This document shows positions 62,937-64,000 of a stretch of 64,000 nucleotides of DNA, piece after piece. This DNA comes from Desulfurococcales archaeon (lineage in GTDB: Archaea; Thermoproteota; Thermoprotei_A; Sulfolobales; Desulfurococcaceae), in NCBI GenBank assembly GCA_015520735.1, contig WAPN01000033.1, positions 1-64,000 on the forward strand, in the 5' to 3' direction. The notes beneath the pieces are model-generated. The model made no database searches. It was not told where the DNA came from and saw only the letters and a list, made by a program, of their open reading frames with translations. A program made the translations under genes and the position numbers. Within the stretch, counting starts at the first letter, position 1. Each line of letters begins with the position of its first letter.

Positions 62937-63482
62937 CTATTTAATTTCAATCGCTTCATCAATATCGATCAGCTCTTCATAATCTGCTAGTTCGTCCCCT
63001 ACTCTCTTCTTCCATGCTCTTTTCTTCGCAATGGCATCCATGCTCGACAGGATCGCAAATGCTTTAAGCGCGTATGGTAGTTCTTCAGGGAACACCCTGC
63101 GTGGATCATTTGTTCTTATAAACTCAATGTTCTCTCTCACCCACGGACAACTACTGCTAACACGTAATGTATTGTCTCCCCAGCCTATGATCAATGGATA
63201 CATCTTGCATGCCAGCGGCTTACTATCATGAATTAAACATTTATATTCATTTAGGAACGGACATTTTCCTCTGATGACCCATTTGTAGAGGAGGACATAT
63301 GCTTTACTGCCAGAAACATATCCAGCATATGGTCTGAACTCGAGGCTCCCAACCCCTCTCTCTGCGGCGAGCCGCTCCAATAACCTCTTCTCCCACGGAA
63401 AAACAAGAGGGGCGTCCTCAATATTATTGAAGGTACAACACTCTCTACCGCATATAATAAGGCATTTAAACACATTATTCAT
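62937..63482 (-). CDS. YkgJ-type zinc/iron-chelating cysteine cluster protein
   Basis: 181 aa. The cysteine pattern of YkgJ proteins is visible: GRECCTF near the N terminus, GKCPFLNEYKCLIHDSKPLACKMYPL in the middle and a SSCPWV cysteine near 113. These probably bind iron or zinc. Function unknown. ATG 63482; GGTGAG lies in the end of the upstream gene. Confidence 0.85.
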   Translation of the reverse strand: MNNVFKCLIICGRECCTFNNIEDAPLVFPWEKRLLERLAAERGVGSLEFRPYAGYVSGSKAYVLLYKWVIRGKCPFLNEYKCLIHDSKPLACKMYPLIIGWGDNTLRVSSSCPWVRENIEFIRTNDPRRVFPEELPYALKAFAILSSMDAIAKKRAWKKRVGDELADYEELIDIDEAIEIK

Positions 63483-63491
63483 TTCTAGGGC

Positions 63492-64000
63492 TCACCTGTA
63501 GGGTATTATGCAGGGGCTACCGAATTTGCCCAGCCTTATCTTCGATCCAATGCTTCCGTTAACTGGTATAGCTCTGAGAGCAATAGGCTTCTTCTTCGTG
63601 AGCCAAACCGTGTATGTGTCGAGAATAAAGTTTGCTAGCATCTCTCTATTAGCTGGTACTACCAACATGTCTGGGCCCGCGACACAGGCTATTGATGCTA
63701 GAAGGAAGTCCTGCGCCTTGATCCTACCGCGACACCCCGCGTCTATTAATACCTTGTCCTCGGCGTAAGGAAGCATTACCTCATTGAACCCTGTCACCCA
63801 TGCGATACGGGCTGCAAGCTCTGATATTATCTTGTTCAGGAACCGTATGGCACTGAGGAATCCAGGCTCGAATAGCCCTGCCTTAGATACATTCGTTATT
63901 AGTCCAGCCGTGCTATCGCTCATCCACGGTGAAAGGCTTAGGTCAGCGAACGCCGTGACACCCCTAGATCTAACAATCGATAATGGTTTCTCAAGCATGT
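63492..64000 (-). CDS. UPF0210/DUF711 protein, C-terminal part (cut by window end)
   Basis: About 168 residues of the C-terminal half of a UPF0210/DUF711 protein: AFADLSLSPWMSDST aligns with the DLSLAP motif, and CVAGPDMLVVPANRE and ALRAIPVNGSIGSKIRLG correspond to the family's final conserved blocks. An ATG occurs at 63998, but the family is normally near 450 aa, so the gene continues beyond the window. Function is unknown. Confidence 0.7.
   Translation of the reverse strand, partial: MLEKPLSIVRSRGVTAFADLSLSPWMSDSTAGLITNVSKAGLFEPGFLSAIRFLNKIISELAARIAWVTGFNEVMLPYAEDKVLIDAGCRGRIKAQDFLLASIACVAGPDMLVVPANREMLANFILDTYTVWLTKKKPIALRAIPVNGSIGSKIRLGKFGSPCIIPYR

Noticed and set aside
1-64000. Search for tRNA, rRNA, CRISPR repeats and insertion sequences
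   Set aside because: No tRNA T-loop with cloverleaf, no regularly spaced repeats, no transposase motifs or terminal inverted repeats were seen by eye.

Overview
The window looks like a chromosomal segment of a hyperthermophilic crenarchaeote, probably of the Desulfurococcales or a close relative; the species is not identified. Supporting this are archaeal TATA boxes about 25 nt before leaderless starts, GGTG/GAGGTGAT ribosome sites, frequent TTG and GTG starts, secreted proteins with Thr/Ser/Pro linkers behind a single N-terminal helix, and archaeal families (CbiS, CobY, UPF0282, a primase-superfamily protein, COG4880 beta-propeller, ChlI-ChlD fusion). Most of the window is dense, overlapping operons. 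I see no rRNA, tRNA, CRISPR array or intact insertion sequence.

Layout. 1-1457: decayed, non-coding. 1.46-8.9 kb: a cobamide salvage and nucleotide-loop assembly locus (cobT, two PP-loop ATPases, cbiS, cobY, cobD, cobS, cbiB). 9.0-11.2 kb: ubiquitin-like sulfur carrier, TtuA-type tRNA thiolase, cysteine-synthase family enzyme. 11.3-15.0 kb: CLC protein with CBS domains, a helical unknown, 4-alpha-glucanotransferase. 15.5-21.8 kb: copper P-type ATPase and YHS protein, then an Fe-S/sulfur operon with two cysteine desulfurases, IscU and a TusA-like protein. 22.4-32.2 kb: a corrinoid/iron-type ABC importer with a double binding protein, divergent from a CobN-like chelatase and a ChlI-ChlD fusion. 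32.4-43.2 kb: a degenerate nucleotidyltransferase, a peptide-type ABC system whose binding protein appears circularly permuted, a secreted beta-propeller protein and a membrane-anchored HTH regulator. 43.3-47.3 kb: nitroreductase, UPF0282 hydrolase, RpiA, a membrane protein and unknowns. 47.3-57.5 kb: glycerol/glycerophosphodiester catabolism (GlpA-like, GlpB-like, DUF1667, GlpK, glycerophosphodiesterase) with a DUF4392 protein, an MFS carrier and an alpha/beta hydrolase. 57.6-64.0 kb: a minus-strand run with Zn-ribbon, DUF296, two UPF0047 paralogues, thioredoxin-like protein, primase-superfamily protein, DUF72, YkgJ-like and UPF0210/DUF711 proteins.

How the genes fit together. The corrinoid genes can take imported cobinamide or incomplete cobamide, hydrolyse its side chain (CbiS), rebuild the aminopropanol arm (CobD, CbiB), activate it (CobY) and attach the lower ligand (CobT, CobS, CobZ part of CbiS). 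No corrin-ring synthesis genes are present, which makes the CobN/ChlID chelatase beside the importer puzzling. Sulfur genes form two blocks: cysteine desulfurase to IscU, and sulfur carrier to tRNA thiolation or cysteine. The glycerol genes turn glycerophosphodiesters and glycerol into triose phosphate.

The observations most worth following up are the apparent circular permutation of the peptide-type binding protein (33.9-36.1 kb); the pairing of a CobN/ChlID chelatase with a double-domain importer in what looks like a salvage-only setting; the DUF71 and asparagine-synthase-like PP-loop pair inside the cobamide locus; a CLC protein lacking the gating glutamate; two adjacent UPF0047 paralogues with complementary motif loss; a non-canonical primase-superfamily protein; and two dispersed copies of an unrecognised protein family.
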